64,000 nucleotides of DNA from Kluyveromyces lactis (GCF_000002515.2 NC_006041.1:1178001-1242000); one strand, 5' to 3'; positions 1 to 10,322 are shown, numbered from the stretch's first letter. The notes: generated by a model not told the origin, from the letters alone. Numbers and translations: made by a program.

Positions 1-322
1 ACAAAGAGGTGAGAATTTGACTATAGCTGCTGCAGGTGTCCTACAAACCACTATCGAAGAAGGTGCATACATCGACATCGAAGTTAGATTAGGTTACATC
101 AAGTTAATCTCACAAACCTACGATTTGTGTGAACAATTGGAGGAGAACGACATCGACGGATTGAAATGTCCAATCGAGGAAGGTGTCTACGAGTTGAACA
201 AGATCGTGGAGATCCCTAGCGAGGTGCCACCTGGCAAATACTCTGTCATTGCTAGAGCTTACAACGTCGACGATGAACAGATCACGTGCCTAACTGGTGA
301 AGTAATCTTCCCAGCGTACTAG
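1..322 (+). CDS. NPC2: NPC2-like sterol-transfer protein, 3' part only
   Basis: C-terminal part of an ML-domain lipid-binding protein. The frame is open from base 2 (codons for Q-R-G-E-N-L) into TIAAAGV and on to TAG at 320-322, so the gene begins before the window. In yeast Npc2 is a small secreted or vacuolar-lumen protein that hands sterols to the vacuolar membrane protein Ncr1. Visible family traits are the beta-strand-rich sequence, cysteines in YDLCEQL and GLKCPIEEG, the PGKYSV turn near the end and the final ITCLTGEV strand. The signal peptide and first cysteines lie outside the window. The next genes (SDH5, MRP10, FAD1) fit the ancestral neighbourhood of YDL046W. Identity is fairly secure; only the 5' end is unknown. 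Confidence 0.88.
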   Translation, partial: QRGENLTIAAAGVLQTTIEEGAYIDIEVRLGYIKLISQTYDLCEQLEENDIDGLKCPIEEGVYELNKIVEIPSEVPPGKYSVIARAYNVDDEQITCLTGEVIFPAY

Positions 323-638
323 ACACACCTGTCACAAAGGCTACCTGTCTCTCACTGACCTTACCCAGTGTGAGCCAAGTATAAGGTCTCCTCCTATAGC
401 GACGTTGCAAAGCTGTGGAGTTCTAGGTCCATGTACACGTGACCGAACCGATTACGGCACCTTTTTACCCGTCTTGCTATATATAATATTAATTGAATCA
501 CAATTTGAATTGGTTGATCTCTCTCCTCCGTTACCCCAGGTTAGGAAGAGGTCCTAATTTGTATTACATATATCTAGTATACCCTCCTCTATACTATCCC
601 TACCTGTCCAGTCAACAAACGACCACTGTCATCTAATA
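323..638. other. Intergenic, NPC2 to SDH5
   Basis: 3' flank of NPC2 and promoter of SDH5, which are in tandem. It holds a GTCC/CACGTGA stretch near 430-442, a TATATATAATATT stretch near 478-490 and a pyrimidine-rich run before the SDH5 start. I see no further gene. Confidence 0.6.
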
Positions 639-1130
639 ATGCTAAGAACTGTCTTCAACAAACCATCAGTGTTGAAATCTGGAGTTAACTCGATTACAAA
701 GCAATGCCGTTCTCTTCACGCAAATGCTTACTTGTTGAACAAGGGCAACAGCAACGGTGCTGAGGGCCAAGATGACGATGTCACGGTGAGAATCAGAATC
801 CCACCTATCAAGAGAACCGGCGAGTCTCTAGACAAGAAGCGTGCTAGATTAATTTATCAGTCCAGAAAGAGAGGTATTCTGGAAACAGACTTACTTTTGT
901 CACGTTTTGCTGCTAAGTATTTAAAGGAAATGACCCCAGAACAACTAGAAGAGTACGACCAGTTGTTGAACGAACTAGATTGGGATATCTACTACTGGGC
1001 CACAGAAAACTATTCCATTACACCTCTTCCTGACAGATGGAAGAACTCCAATATTCTAAAACAATTGCAAGAGTTCAGTAAGAACAAGGATCGTGAAATC
1101 CTAAGCATGCCTGATCTTTCCAAATACTGA
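639..1130 (+). CDS. SDH5: Succinate dehydrogenase assembly factor (FAD attachment)
   Basis: 163-residue protein matching yeast Sdh5/Emi5 (YOL071W), the mitochondrial matrix factor needed to attach FAD covalently to the flavoprotein subunit Sdh1 of complex II. Residues 1-35 are basic and hydroxylated with almost no acidic residues, as in a mitochondrial targeting peptide. The conserved core follows: [12 protein letters not shown], then [25 protein letters not shown] (the RGxxExD hallmark of the SdhE/Sdh5 family), then [12 protein letters not shown]. The length fits the family. The ATG at 639 is the first in frame and gives a plausible presequence. It lies between NPC2 and MRP10, whereas in S. 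cerevisiae it is on another chromosome from them. Confidence 0.93.
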   Translation: MLRTVFNKPSVLKSGVNSITKQCRSLHANAYLLNKGNSNGAEGQDDDVTVRIRIPPIKRTGESLDKKRARLIYQSRKRGILETDLLLSRFAAKYLKEMTPEQLEEYDQLLNELDWDIYYWATENYSITPLPDRWKNSNILKQLQEFSKNKDREILSMPDLSKY

Positions 1131-1449
1131 ACATCAGCGGTATACGTACTTGCCAATTAAGCAACAGTATAGTCTATAGCTCTTATTTTATACCCATATG
1201 CTCTCTCTCCCTCTGTCGCGGCAGCTCATCATTTCCAGGGCAGGCCCAAGTGAAAAATTTAACCCGTACACCGCATACTTAGATCCAACATTGGCGAAAG
1301 TCTCAAAAATTTTGTTAAGATCATAAAGAATGATATCGTTTATATGATGGAAAATATCATAAATGTAGTCGCGTAGTCCGTTCTAGAGGTCTTGTAAGGT
1401 CGTGTTGCGAAGGGTACGTCCAAGATATCAAGTGTTCATATATTAAAGC
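1131..1449. promoter_or_regulatory. MRP10 promoter with AATTTT-type and Rap1-like motifs
   Basis: Between SDH5 and MRP10. Two AAAAATTT-type motifs are visible (1254-1260 and 1305-1313). A sequence close to the Rap1 consensus, ACCCGTACACC, is at 1262-1272. AATTTT boxes ahead of mitochondrial ribosomal protein genes are known from yeasts that did not duplicate their genome and were lost in S. cerevisiae. Linking these copies to MRP10 control is inference. Confidence 0.4.
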
Positions 1450-1737
1450 ATGTCCAGTAAGACTCCTCTTTATAAATTACCACCTCTTCCCAGACTTAAG
1501 GTGAAAAAGCCAATTATTCAACAAGAGGCTAACAGATGCTTGGTATTGATGTCCAATCTATTACAATGCTGGTCTTCTAACGGACACATGTACGGTGCAT
1601 GTGAGACATTGGCCCAAGATTTGAAGGCATGTACCGCGGAAAATGCCTTAGGTAAGAACCAAAAAGTCCAGAAGAGTAATATCAACTATCATGCTGCTAG
1701 ATTGTACGATAGAGTTGGTGGAAAATCTCATGATTAG
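1450..1737 (+). CDS. MRP10: Mitochondrial small-subunit ribosomal protein Mrp10
   Basis: 95-residue protein of the twin CX9C (CHCH) class. The cysteine pattern is visible: C30-X9-C40 and C51-X9-C61, which in Mrp10 form two disulfides during import through the Mia40 route. The proline-rich basic N-terminus ([15 protein letters not shown]) matches yeast Mrp10 (YDL045W-A), a component of the small subunit of the mitochondrial ribosome. The length equals the family's usual length. ATG 1450 is the only start that keeps this N-terminus. FAD1 follows in convergent orientation, as expected from the YDL045 neighbourhood. Confidence 0.93.
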   Translation: MSSKTPLYKLPPLPRLKVKKPIIQQEANRCLVLMSNLLQCWSSNGHMYGACETLAQDLKACTAENALGKNQKVQKSNINYHAARLYDRVGGKSHD

Positions 1738-1883
1738 AAAGAAGCAGACAGACTTTCTCCCCCTTCGTTATCACTTGTACATAATACCATTTTCTAATAT
1801 TACATATATCATCTAAAATCAAGGAATTCACGATTTATTAAATATGATAGAGATTTTTGTAGCTATTTGTGAGTGGATTCATC

Positions 1884-2828
1884 TCAAACTTTTCTGGCGA
1901 GTCTGCCAGCTCTTTCCCACTCGTCTTTCGTTAGATACCATCCCGGATGGAACTCAGATGAATCATGCTGTTTGATGGTATTAAGGTCATTCTCGTTAAT
2001 TTCGTTACAATGCATGTTAGAATCTCCTCTGTAATTGTTTTCAATTTCCCATTGGAAATCGCTATGTTCAGTCTCGGCCTTTGTCATGGAGCCTATAGGT
2101 TCTGGTATCCGTAGGTATGGATTTCTCAATGTGTTGTTTACACTGCCCAATGAAGTGAATCCCATCTCATATAATCCGCATACTTCTTCTCCCGAATACA
2201 ATAGGAAACTCCATATCTGTGAGAGATTCCAATGTAGCAACGGTTGCAACCTGTAGAACTGGGGCCAACTGGGGTCCGTCTTTTGAATTGGTTGCAACGT
2301 CTCCCCAAATGGATCTGTGTGTCTAATGCCGATTACTATTGCCTGAGTCTCTGGATGTACCGATAAGAACGACTTGAAGGCACTTGGCATATCGACCTGT
2401 TTATCCTTCGCTGATTCGTATAACGATAAGTGATATCGCTCCACGCTCCGTTGTAAGAAATCTTGTGCCGTAAGAAAGGTATCCTCTTGATCAATGTATA
2501 CAGTGGGTAGTTGCTGCAACGGGAACATGTGGAACTGGAGATCGTACTGTGATCCCTGTATTGACATGAGGAAAAATTCCCATAGACATCCCAGATATAT
2601 GATTAGCAACACTTGACAATCCTTGCCACCGTTGTATGAAAATGATATCTCGCCATTGAACGGATCCCATCTAGTGAATATATCCTGCAGAAGGTACCGT
2701 CTACTCAGCTGTATCGATTCTTGAGTCTGTTTTATTACATCTCCGGTTGTGGCTACGGCAGATTCGGCATCGATCGATAAATACGACTGAACGATGTTGT
2801 AACAGTTCAGGGCAACGTCTTGCAACAT
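1884..2828 (-). CDS. FAD1: FAD synthetase (FMN adenylyltransferase)
   Basis: 314-residue enzyme that transfers AMP from ATP to FMN to make FAD in the cytosol. It belongs to the PAPS-reductase-like adenylyltransferase fold: the pyrophosphate loop FSYNGGKD is at residues 63-70, and the family motif IGIRHTDPFGE sits in the middle of the protein. The conserved LQPLLHWNLSQIW segment and the late GFTSLGSVNNTLRNPYL motif are also present. The length is close to yeast Fad1 (YDL045C). The start ATG (2826-2828) is the first in frame. It is convergent with MRP10. FAD made here is a cofactor for Sdh1, whose flavinylation factor SDH5 is encoded close by; that link is only suggestive. Confidence 0.93.
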   Translation of the reverse strand: MLQDVALNCYNIVQSYLSIDAESAVATTGDVIKQTQESIQLSRRYLLQDIFTRWDPFNGEISFSYNGGKDCQVLLIIYLGCLWEFFLMSIQGSQYDLQFHMFPLQQLPTVYIDQEDTFLTAQDFLQRSVERYHLSLYESAKDKQVDMPSAFKSFLSVHPETQAIVIGIRHTDPFGETLQPIQKTDPSWPQFYRLQPLLHWNLSQIWSFLLYSGEEVCGLYEMGFTSLGSVNNTLRNPYLRIPEPIGSMTKAETEHSDFQWEIENNYRGDSNMHCNEINENDLNTIKQHDSSEFHPGWYLTKDEWERAGRLARKV

Positions 2829-3158
2829 TGCAGAAAACGTATCTGTATTATCGGTTCACACTATCTGATCTTTAGCGAAGTCCTAGACTTCTGCATTTAC
2901 GGTAAATTGAATCAAAGTATATTGTAGTTGTGTCAAGAAGGTTTATAAAACCTCGAATTGCCTTTGAACGATTTTCATCACATAAGCCAAGAAGATTGAA
3001 AAGAGGTACAAAACAAAACCATTCCGTTTACCATCCGAATGATACCGCTCGTGACTTTATGTATTCACCATCAGCTACATTTATAGGTGTATTATCTATA
3101 TTATCTTAATTATTTACATTGTTAGCTTGTTGTAGTTGGTCTGGCAAATCTGTTTTCC
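2829..3158. other. Intergenic, FAD1 upstream region
   Basis: Promoter of FAD1 and 3' flank of MTF2, both on the minus strand. AT-rich, with no motif I can name and no supported gene. Confidence 0.5.
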
Positions 3159-4277
3159 TTACCTCATCAACGATCTTTTCAACGTCTTGAGGTATTTCGT
3201 CAACTGGTCTATGACATTAGCATTCTCTGTACACCACAATACACTAGTTTTACTCAACTCCTGGTCTGCCTCACCGATTCCAGCGTTTTCGCTCACAATG
3301 ACATCCGTTATAAACCTCACTTGTTCGCATATATCTTCCAAAATCTCTGTAGTGGCAATATCACCGGTGATACCGTTGGCATCCATTTCGTATACCAGTT
3401 CCTTTACCATGACCAAATCTTTATATTCTTCCCACATAAACTTAATTAGCAAGTTGTAGAAATCGATGTTGCATACGTCAAGGTAAAGGCCGAGATCTTT
3501 ACAACTTTTGCATTTATTGTAAATTGTCTTTAATATAATATAGTTTCTATCTCCAGGTAGTTTGAACTCTCCACTATCAAATATGTACCGTATGATGGCA
3601 GGTAACGTTATTGAATAAGGTTGTGGTAAATTGGATGGTTCCTCGCAAGATCTCTTGTGGATCACTTCGATGAACCTTTTCGTTTGAACCTCCATCTTGG
3701 GATCCCTTTGCAAGTATTGGTCCAAGTAATGCATGCAAGTGTCCAACAACTCTTTATCTGTGGTCACAGTCTTCTTTAAATGATTCAAATGTGGGGCTAG
3801 TGCGTGTTCCAATGCTACTCTCAACTTCTCTTTTTCTGCCACTAGTTGAATGGCTTTCTCTATGCCGGATAATCGCACATTTTGATAACTGGTCGCCGAT
3901 ATTGGTAAATCTCTTATATCATGATCACTAAGCCTGAAACTGGAATGGGGTAGCGGTGTCTGGCTATCAGAATCTTTATCCGTCTCCATTATCCCTGTCC
4001 ATGATGGTGATTTATCAGAGAAGACGATCTGTTTATTGAAAAACACTGGATTCAATAACCTGTTCATCGCCTCTTTATCCGGGTTCTTTTTCTGTTTGAT
4101 CTCTTCTATCACCTCAGAAATGGTATTATGTTCTTCAATAGCATCTGCGGTGCTGCTGACATGCTTCTGCCCCAGTTTACAGCTCTGTGAAAGTAGTCTT
4201 CTTGTGGCTCTTGTTGTTACATTATGGAGATGAGCTTTAAATAAAAGAGATGAGTTCATTCTGGCAGCATTCAACAT
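3159..4277 (-). CDS. MTF2: Mitochondrial transcription/translation coupling protein Mtf2 (Nam1)
   Basis: 372-residue protein assigned to Mtf2/Nam1 (YDL044C), a mitochondrial matrix protein that binds the N-terminal extension of the mitochondrial RNA polymerase and helps RNA processing and translation. The N-terminus (MLNAARMNSS, HNVTTRATRRLL) is rich in Arg and Ser and free of acids, a typical targeting peptide. The C-terminal half (YSITLPAIIRYIFDSG, YLDVCNIDFYNLLIKF) is the best conserved part. The longer frame to 4289 begins with GTG; the first ATG is at 4275-4277 and I use that. The family is poorly conserved, so the name leans on the FAD1-MTF2 neighbourhood as well as the sequence. Confidence 0.8.
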   Translation of the reverse strand: MLNAARMNSSLLFKAHLHNVTTRATRRLLSQSCKLGQKHVSSTADAIEEHNTISEVIEEIKQKKNPDKEAMNRLLNPVFFNKQIVFSDKSPSWTGIMETDKDSDSQTPLPHSSFRLSDHDIRDLPISATSYQNVRLSGIEKAIQLVAEKEKLRVALEHALAPHLNHLKKTVTTDKELLDTCMHYLDQYLQRDPKMEVQTKRFIEVIHKRSCEEPSNLPQPYSITLPAIIRYIFDSGEFKLPGDRNYIILKTIYNKCKSCKDLGLYLDVCNIDFYNLLIKFMWEEYKDLVMVKELVYEMDANGITGDIATTEILEDICEQVRFITDVIVSENAGIGEADQELSKTSVLWCTENANVIDQLTKYLKTLKRSLMR

Positions 4278-4523
4278 ATCGTAAACCACCTCTGTCCTTA
4301 GATTGGCTCCTTATACAAGCTTAAACGACTGGTATCAACACTGTGAGAGACAATAGATTGAACCGTAGGCATCTTTTGCAACGTCTTTTATTAATCAAAG
4401 CCAGTGTTTCCTTCTTTGATTTAAGAATTTTTCTTTCAATACTTATTACATTTGGTATATATTGATTCTTTACTGATAACGTTAATACAAAACTGAGAAG
4501 AGAAAAAGCACAAAAAATTCGTA

Positions 4524-6344
4524 TCAAAACCCATCAAGGGCTTTAGTAGCTCTTTCAAGTCTTCTTAAACCTTCTTGGTACTTTTCTGGATCCAGAACCA
4601 TATCTGCAGTCAATCTAGAGAGAGAATCGACCAATCTTTCAAGAGCTCTTTTCTCTTCGATCTTCATACCAAGGTTAGAGAATTCTGACCCTATCAGGGT
4701 TCCCTTTGTAACATTCAATAGTTGTGAGATAGTATCTATATCGAAGGATCTTAGTTCTTTGTTGTGTTTGGATCCGATTTTTTTGGTTTGATTGTGGCTT
4801 TGGTTTTGGCCTTGACGTTGGTGAGATTTGGATCTGGTCTTCGAATGGCCTTTCTTGGGAGCCTTTGGCAGCTTACTTTGTGGAGTCCTTACTGATGAGG
4901 CAGCTTTAGTGGAATCAGCACCTTTCTCTACTATGTCCTCGTAATCATCATCATCTTCTGGATCTTTTACATTGCACACTGCCTGGTCATTCGGTTGTTG
5001 TGTGATTTGGTTCTCTGGGGTCTCCAATCTTGACGATGATGAGCTTGGAATAGAAGGTAGTGGCCTAGTAGTGTATCCATCCTCCTGTGGTCCCATGGTA
5101 TCATCTTGCTCAGTAGCAGAGAAGAAACTTTCAGATCTCACACTGCTTTGTCTTGAATGTCTCTCACTCCGGCTTGCACTGGCACTGTGACCTTTCCCCA
5201 TCTCCTTTGCAAGTTGATTCTGAATATCATCTAAACTTTCCTTGATAAATATATGTGACTTGGGCCTTCTTGCGCTTCTTGGTGGTACTGTTGGATGTAA
5301 GTCTGATATGATTTCAAGTTCTGGTTCAGCACCAGCGGTCTTCTTACTGTTAACTTGAGTTTCTAGTGGTGGTAATATACTCGAAGCAATTGATTTGATT
5401 TCGGATACCTGAGATATATCTTGCTGGCTTGGAGCCTGTGATATGTTTAGTGGTGTAGTGTCCGAAATTGCTTCTGTGACATTGACCTTGGGGATGTTAT
5501 TATAATCAGAAACTGGAGTTTGTTGTTGCTCATCGTACGATTCCTCTTTAATTGTCGTCGTTTCAAGTTGAGATAGATGTTGACAGTCACCACTGTTACC
5601 AGTAGCACCATATTGCGAGGTATGGTCCAAATTTACCATGCTGGATCCCGAATTACTTGTGGCAGATGCGTTATAGGAATGTCCACTTTCGCTTGCTAGA
5701 TTACCTGATGCGATTGATGAAGGGACCTTCTGATGGGACATCTCCATAGATACAAGTTTTAATGAGTTGTTTTTCTCTAAAGTAGGAGTCGTATCTGTTT
5801 CAGCTGGTTGCCCAATCTGTTCTTTCTTTAACGAAACCTGAGGTTCTTCCGTATCAATAGAGTTTCCTACTGGTTTTGTTGTTAATTCAGACAATGCATC
5901 TGCTGATGCAGCTGACCATTCGCTCTTAGTAGGGAAGGGCGGTAAAGCTGGCTCTTCAAAATTCTCCTTCTTCACAGCGGTAGTACTGTTATTTTTGACT
6001 ATATAGGAGACTGGAACACCTTCATGGACAGTGCCTGAATAAGCCGATATTATGCTTTCTCTGTTTCCTGGCGATTGACCGTTTAATTGTAAACGATTCC
6101 CATCTGGAGAAGGCTGAGGGGACCCATACGTATTGAAGAATGCCACATTTTGATCGTTAGATGTATATGACAATTGTGGAGATGCCCTTTCAGCAGAATC
6201 TATTCCCTTGCTTGGCATATATATTTCATCATCCAAACTCTCATGTAAGCTGTAATTCTCGATCATAGCAGAAAGTCTGTTGTAATTAGGGTTGTTGCTA
6301 GCGCTTGGTGGCCTAACTGCACTCTCCAATGGCTCTTTACTCAT
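4524..6344 (-). CDS. NBA1: Bud-neck protein Nba1
   Basis: 606-residue, mostly disordered Ser/Thr/Pro/Gln-rich protein. The recognisable part is the C-terminus (about residues 530-606): FDIDTISQLLNVTKGTLIG, then EEKRALERLVDSLSRLTADMVLDP and RLERATKALDGF, a helical module typical of Nba1 (YOL070C). In yeast Nba1 sits at the bud neck and at cytokinesis remnants, where it blocks Cdc42 reactivation at the old division site. A basic low-complexity stretch (KLPKAPKKGHSKTRSKSH) precedes this module. The length is somewhat above the S. cerevisiae protein, due to low-complexity insertions. The start ATG at 6342-6344 is the first in frame. Moderate confidence because only the end is strongly conserved. 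Confidence 0.8.
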   Translation of the reverse strand: MSKEPLESAVRPPSASNNPNYNRLSAMIENYSLHESLDDEIYMPSKGIDSAERASPQLSYTSNDQNVAFFNTYGSPQPSPDGNRLQLNGQSPGNRESIISAYSGTVHEGVPVSYIVKNNSTTAVKKENFEEPALPPFPTKSEWSAASADALSELTTKPVGNSIDTEEPQVSLKKEQIGQPAETDTTPTLEKNNSLKLVSMEMSHQKVPSSIASGNLASESGHSYNASATSNSGSSMVNLDHTSQYGATGNSGDCQHLSQLETTTIKEESYDEQQQTPVSDYNNIPKVNVTEAISDTTPLNISQAPSQQDISQVSEIKSIASSILPPLETQVNSKKTAGAEPELEIISDLHPTVPPRSARRPKSHIFIKESLDDIQNQLAKEMGKGHSASASRSERHSRQSSVRSESFFSATEQDDTMGPQEDGYTTRPLPSIPSSSSSRLETPENQITQQPNDQAVCNVKDPEDDDDYEDIVEKGADSTKAASSVRTPQSKLPKAPKKGHSKTRSKSHQRQGQNQSHNQTKKIGSKHNKELRSFDIDTISQLLNVTKGTLIGSEFSNLGMKIEEKRALERLVDSLSRLTADMVLDPEKYQEGLRRLERATKALDGF

Positions 6345-6805
6345 TGTATTTGTCCAAGATAGTGCTTCTGGTTGTAGTATTTCCCTTCTTTCCAGATCAA
6401 CTGTTATTGATACCTGGGATAGTATCCTCTAAAATAGACTTGTTTCCAAAGAATTCCCTCAACAACAAGCAATTTCAAAAATAAATGTATCTACCTCAAT
6501 AAGTAGATGGTTGTTAGTTGCTACAATTACTATACTGGGTTGACAAACCTCTAACCTGCGTTTAGATCAAAGATTCTTACAGTCAGTAAGGTGTTGATGT
6601 TTTGATTTCACTGTTGATCTGAATTCCAGATCAGGAAAGATAGTAAACACTTAGTATTTGAAGGTCAGGTGACAAGAATTGAAGAAAATGGAAGTAGACA
6701 ATAAATAGGTGTTTACATTAGTACCGCACCTTGATGCGCGTGTGTATACAATGATATAAATGCATACGTATTAAATAGTGTTTCGAACTTAGTTCATAAT
6801 GTACA
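6345..6805. other. Intergenic, NBA1 upstream region
   Basis: Upstream of NBA1 and downstream of AGC1, both on the minus strand. AT-rich. I see no extra gene and no clear motif. Confidence 0.5.
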
Positions 6806-9526
6806 TTAGTTGCTCTTAGGGCCAATTCGTTTCAATTCATCTTGGAACTTTCTGTAAACATTAAAATCGAACTTGGCAAAGTTGTAATCGAGGTCTATGA
6901 AAACTTTTGATATTTGACAGCTCTTGTAGTAGTAATTGAGGAAATTACTGGAGTATGGGTCCACTGATGGACCATAGAATTCTATCGGAACTGGTTCATG
7001 GCTGTAATGATTATTTTTGAAATTTTTGTAGAAGGTTGTGAACAAACCAGTGACGATGGGTGTATCATCCTCTACGTCGGAATGCTTTTTGGGTCCGCCA
7101 AAAGAGCTTGAGTTATTGTTGCTGTCGTTGTTACTGTTTGTTTCATGGTTCTTGAAATGCGATGGGAATAACCCTTGGAACATTTCAAATGCTGCCAAGG
7201 TGAAACCGAACTGTGGGGAACTTCTCAACACACGAGCCGGTCCACCTTTGAAAAATGATTTGATGCTTTCCTCTTTCAAGATCGTTCTTGCTGCATGGAT
7301 TACACCTGTATACGTTGTTTCTCCCTTCCTGGGATCGATTTGTAATCTGGTCTTAATCACATCAAAAGGAGTGGTCAAATAAGCTGCTGGCATACCTGCG
7401 ATCCCACCAGCCAAGAGGAGTTCCCAGGTTTTGAGTTTGTTTCTCTTGTTTTTATCATTTGGATCAAAATTAAATACATCCTTCTTTAAATGAGCATATG
7501 TTGGGAAATATATGGCGGAGAATGGGACGTCTCTCAGTAAGCATGCTGCGGCACCTTTGTAGAGACCGCGAAGGCCCAATTGCCTTATAATTCCTACTGC
7601 ACCTAATTGTGGCCTTGCATTTTCACCGACGTAATCTGATCTCATTTGTAATCTGATCTTTACGATTTCCAATGGATTTGTAAACACAACTTGGCAAGCA
7701 CCAGCGGTGGCGCCTGAAAGGATTTCTTGGTACCATTTAATCGTACGAGACTTGTTCATGAAATACTGTCTCATGAAATCGTTCACTGTCAATTTGATAG
7801 CTTTTTCGGGGGCTACACCGATTAACTGTGGGCCTAGACCAGAGTAAAGACCTCTAATACCCTTAGTTTGGAAGATTTTCACAACACAATCAATGGAGTT
7901 TTTGTACTGTACACTGTTACGTTGCGCTTGCATTCTTGTCTTTACCAGGTCAATAGGGTACACGACAGTGGCGCCGATGCACCCAGCTATGGAGCCTAAC
8001 GTAAAGTTATGAATCGAATCAAAGATCGGGTAGAAATAGAAGTTAGAGTACCATGATTCCGATCTAATTCTCTTCAACTCCATGGAATGCACAATATCGT
8101 TCAAATAGTTAGGGTTCAAGATTTTCATAAAGTCTTCCATAGTAAGGTTACGACTCTCGGCAGTATCCTTTGGAGTCTTACTTGCCCAAAGACGATCCAA
8201 TAATGAGACTCTTTGGCTTTGCTTCCTTTCGTTATGTTCTTGTAACGAAGAAGCCTGGCTAAATTCATCCACAGTTGAGTTATAGTTTTCGTTGAACTCT
8301 TTAATAGTCCCCTTATTAATATGAGGTCCCATCTGAACTTGGCTATGAATGAAATCGTCGATGGTTTCATCAGAGTGGTGCATCGAAGTCAAACATTGGT
8401 GCCTTGACTGTTTTGAGTTTGATACAATGGAGAACAAGAGGTTAATCTGTGATGGGGAAAACTCTACAATATTCGTCACTTTGTTATACTCTTTATTCAA
8501 AAACTCCATAAAGTCCCTCTTCGTAATCACTTGCTCTCTGACATCGTTCTCATCGAATTCGTAATATTGTGCGTAACGTATAAGCACCTGGTTCAAAAGA
8601 TCAAAATTCTCAAATAAATAAAATATGTCTTTTATGACATTGTATTGGATATAATTGTTATCGCATTTGATAAGCTTTGTGTTGGATAAATCCAAAGAAT
8701 TGAAAACATCTGAAGAGACTCTGTGAGAATAGAACAATTTCAAAAGGTAAGATAGCTGGTTCTTGGAAAGCGTCCGACAATTTTTCGATGGGTTCAGATG
8801 GCATAATTTATTGAACCCAACGAACATTTTCTCATCTTTCAAATCGCTTTGCAAAATCGTGACGAGCGAATTCAAAGAGAAATAAGTGCCTGAAGATTTC
8901 CCAAACGGACTACACTGGTAAAATGGGAACCAACGAAATTCGTTCCAATTCAAAGCCAAATCATTTTTCATAATAAATTCATCGTTAACGCATTTTTGTA
9001 AGAACGAAATAGTGGACTTAAACTGATCGACGTTCAAATACAGCTCATCAAAACTCAGGAACTTATTCCCATAATTGATATATTTCACACGTTGATCATC
9101 GATATTCGAAGTTTGTCGGGCCCGTATCCTTGCCACATCAAACTTCCTGAAAAACTCATATAATACAATCAAATGGTAGTTGTTGAACTCCAAGATGTTG
9201 TTGAAATGGAACCAATCGTTGATGGTTAAATATCCTTTATTCTGTTCATCCATGGCGAAAAAGATACATCCAAATACATTCTTCGGGATCTGATTCAAAT
9301 TGAACGAGTGATCAGTAAACTTCGAGTACAACGACTGCGAGTTCGATATAAGCCTGATGAAATCATCGTACCTTAACACCGACTCACCAGTCTCTCCGGA
9401 GTCCGAAACATCGCTAGCATACGGTTCTCCCAGCTTTTTCTGCTCAGCAGTAAGCACACTGGCATATTTGCTAAACACCTCCAGCTGCTGCTTCTTTTTC
9501 TCGCTATTCGAATTCACTAGTTCCAT
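6806..9526 (-). CDS. AGC1: Mitochondrial aspartate-glutamate carrier
   Basis: 906-residue member of the mitochondrial carrier family, matching yeast Agc1 (YPR021C), an inner-membrane transporter that takes up glutamate and exchanges aspartate for glutamate. The N-terminal half (residues 1 to about 480) is the long EF-hand-like regulatory domain; one loop is FAMDEQNKGYLTINDW near residue 90. Residues about 510-790 hold three tandem carrier repeats with signatures PIDLVKTRMQ, PLEIVKIRLQ and PFDVIKTRLQ. A C-terminal tail with an Asn/Ser run follows. The length is almost the same as the S. cerevisiae protein. The next gene upstream is the YPR022C counterpart, so the YPR021-YPR023 order is kept. 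Confidence 0.95.
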   Translation of the reverse strand: MELVNSNSEKKKQQLEVFSKYASVLTAEQKKLGEPYASDVSDSGETGESVLRYDDFIRLISNSQSLYSKFTDHSFNLNQIPKNVFGCIFFAMDEQNKGYLTINDWFHFNNILEFNNYHLIVLYEFFRKFDVARIRARQTSNIDDQRVKYINYGNKFLSFDELYLNVDQFKSTISFLQKCVNDEFIMKNDLALNWNEFRWFPFYQCSPFGKSSGTYFSLNSLVTILQSDLKDEKMFVGFNKLCHLNPSKNCRTLSKNQLSYLLKLFYSHRVSSDVFNSLDLSNTKLIKCDNNYIQYNVIKDIFYLFENFDLLNQVLIRYAQYYEFDENDVREQVITKRDFMEFLNKEYNKVTNIVEFSPSQINLLFSIVSNSKQSRHQCLTSMHHSDETIDDFIHSQVQMGPHINKGTIKEFNENYNSTVDEFSQASSLQEHNERKQSQRVSLLDRLWASKTPKDTAESRNLTMEDFMKILNPNYLNDIVHSMELKRIRSESWYSNFYFYPIFDSIHNFTLGSIAGCIGATVVYPIDLVKTRMQAQRNSVQYKNSIDCVVKIFQTKGIRGLYSGLGPQLIGVAPEKAIKLTVNDFMRQYFMNKSRTIKWYQEILSGATAGACQVVFTNPLEIVKIRLQMRSDYVGENARPQLGAVGIIRQLGLRGLYKGAAACLLRDVPFSAIYFPTYAHLKKDVFNFDPNDKNKRNKLKTWELLLAGGIAGMPAAYLTTPFDVIKTRLQIDPRKGETTYTGVIHAARTILKEESIKSFFKGGPARVLRSSPQFGFTLAAFEMFQGLFPSHFKNHETNSNNDSNNNSSSFGGPKKHSDVEDDTPIVTGLFTTFYKNFKNNHYSHEPVPIEFYGPSVDPYSSNFLNYYYKSCQISKVFIDLDYNFAKFDFNVYRKFQDELKRIGPKSN

Positions 9527-10322
9527 CTTTGCATGTTGTTATATGTCTTTAATACTTTTTGCCTTGCTTCTATTTCTGTGTCTCTCTTTAAATCATATAA
9601 TAAATAATAACGTAAACGTAAAATGCCTTAACGAATGATAAAATGCATTCAAATCTTGACTTCTTGACAATGTAACGAATGTTCAACCCAGATAACTAAA
9701 AGATATGCACAAACGAAATTATTCAAAGTATGAAATATCACCTTGTCTCACAGCTTCATTTAATGCTGGACGGATCAGAGAGATGCTTCTAAAATAAATA
9801 AAATGTGCCTGTTTCCAAAACAGTTTTGGCAGCGAAATCTAACTTCCCAACTGTTGGCTGAACGATACAGGATTAAATACGAACTAAACAACGTTAATGT
9901 AATGATGTTAAATCCAGTTTCCAATCTCGTGTTGGCCATCTCTAACAGCTTCTTTGTATTTGAACCGATTCAAAGCTGTGATCTTTTTTTGGGCAAAAAG
10001 ATTTTTCCGGGCCCTCGAAAACGGAGTTTCTGGTGGAATTTCGGCTCCGATTCTTTCAATGTGCTTACGTTACCCCAGAAACATTGTTTTAGGGACCCAA
10101 ATTCGGATTTCTGGCCCGCTCGGGCCGCAGGGTCTTTCCAATGGAGATTGGAGCTTGGACATCAGGTCATGTGACCTGAAAGTGTTTTACCTATATTTCA
10201 TGGTAAGCAGCAAGTTTGCATGTCCAGATGTGTGTATTATTTGTATTTATAAAGTCTGCGTTATAGAATGTCTGACTGTTCTGTTTGTTTTCGTTGTTTT
10301 TACAAGATGGCACGACGACTGA
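9527..10322. promoter_or_regulatory. AGC1 promoter with GC-rich palindromes
   Basis: 796 bases between the AGC1 start and the end of the zinc-finger regulator gene. Against an AT-rich background it holds GC-rich blocks: CCGGGCCC at 10007-10014 and the palindrome GGCCCG-CT-CGGGCC at 10113-10126. Two TTTCTGG motifs lie near 10032 and 10107, and an AGGTCA/TGACCT inverted pair near 10163-10177. Open frames across here are GC-driven and unlike any protein family I know. Confidence 0.45.

Noticed and set aside
4321-4527. 68-codon minus-strand frame between MTF2 and NBA1
   Set aside because: Starts with TTG, overlaps the NBA1 stop and is made of low-complexity Leu/Lys/Ile.
9803-10322. Two overlapping plus-strand open frames of about 120 codons
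   Set aside because: They lie in the AGC1 promoter, are kept open by GC-rich palindromes and resemble no protein family.
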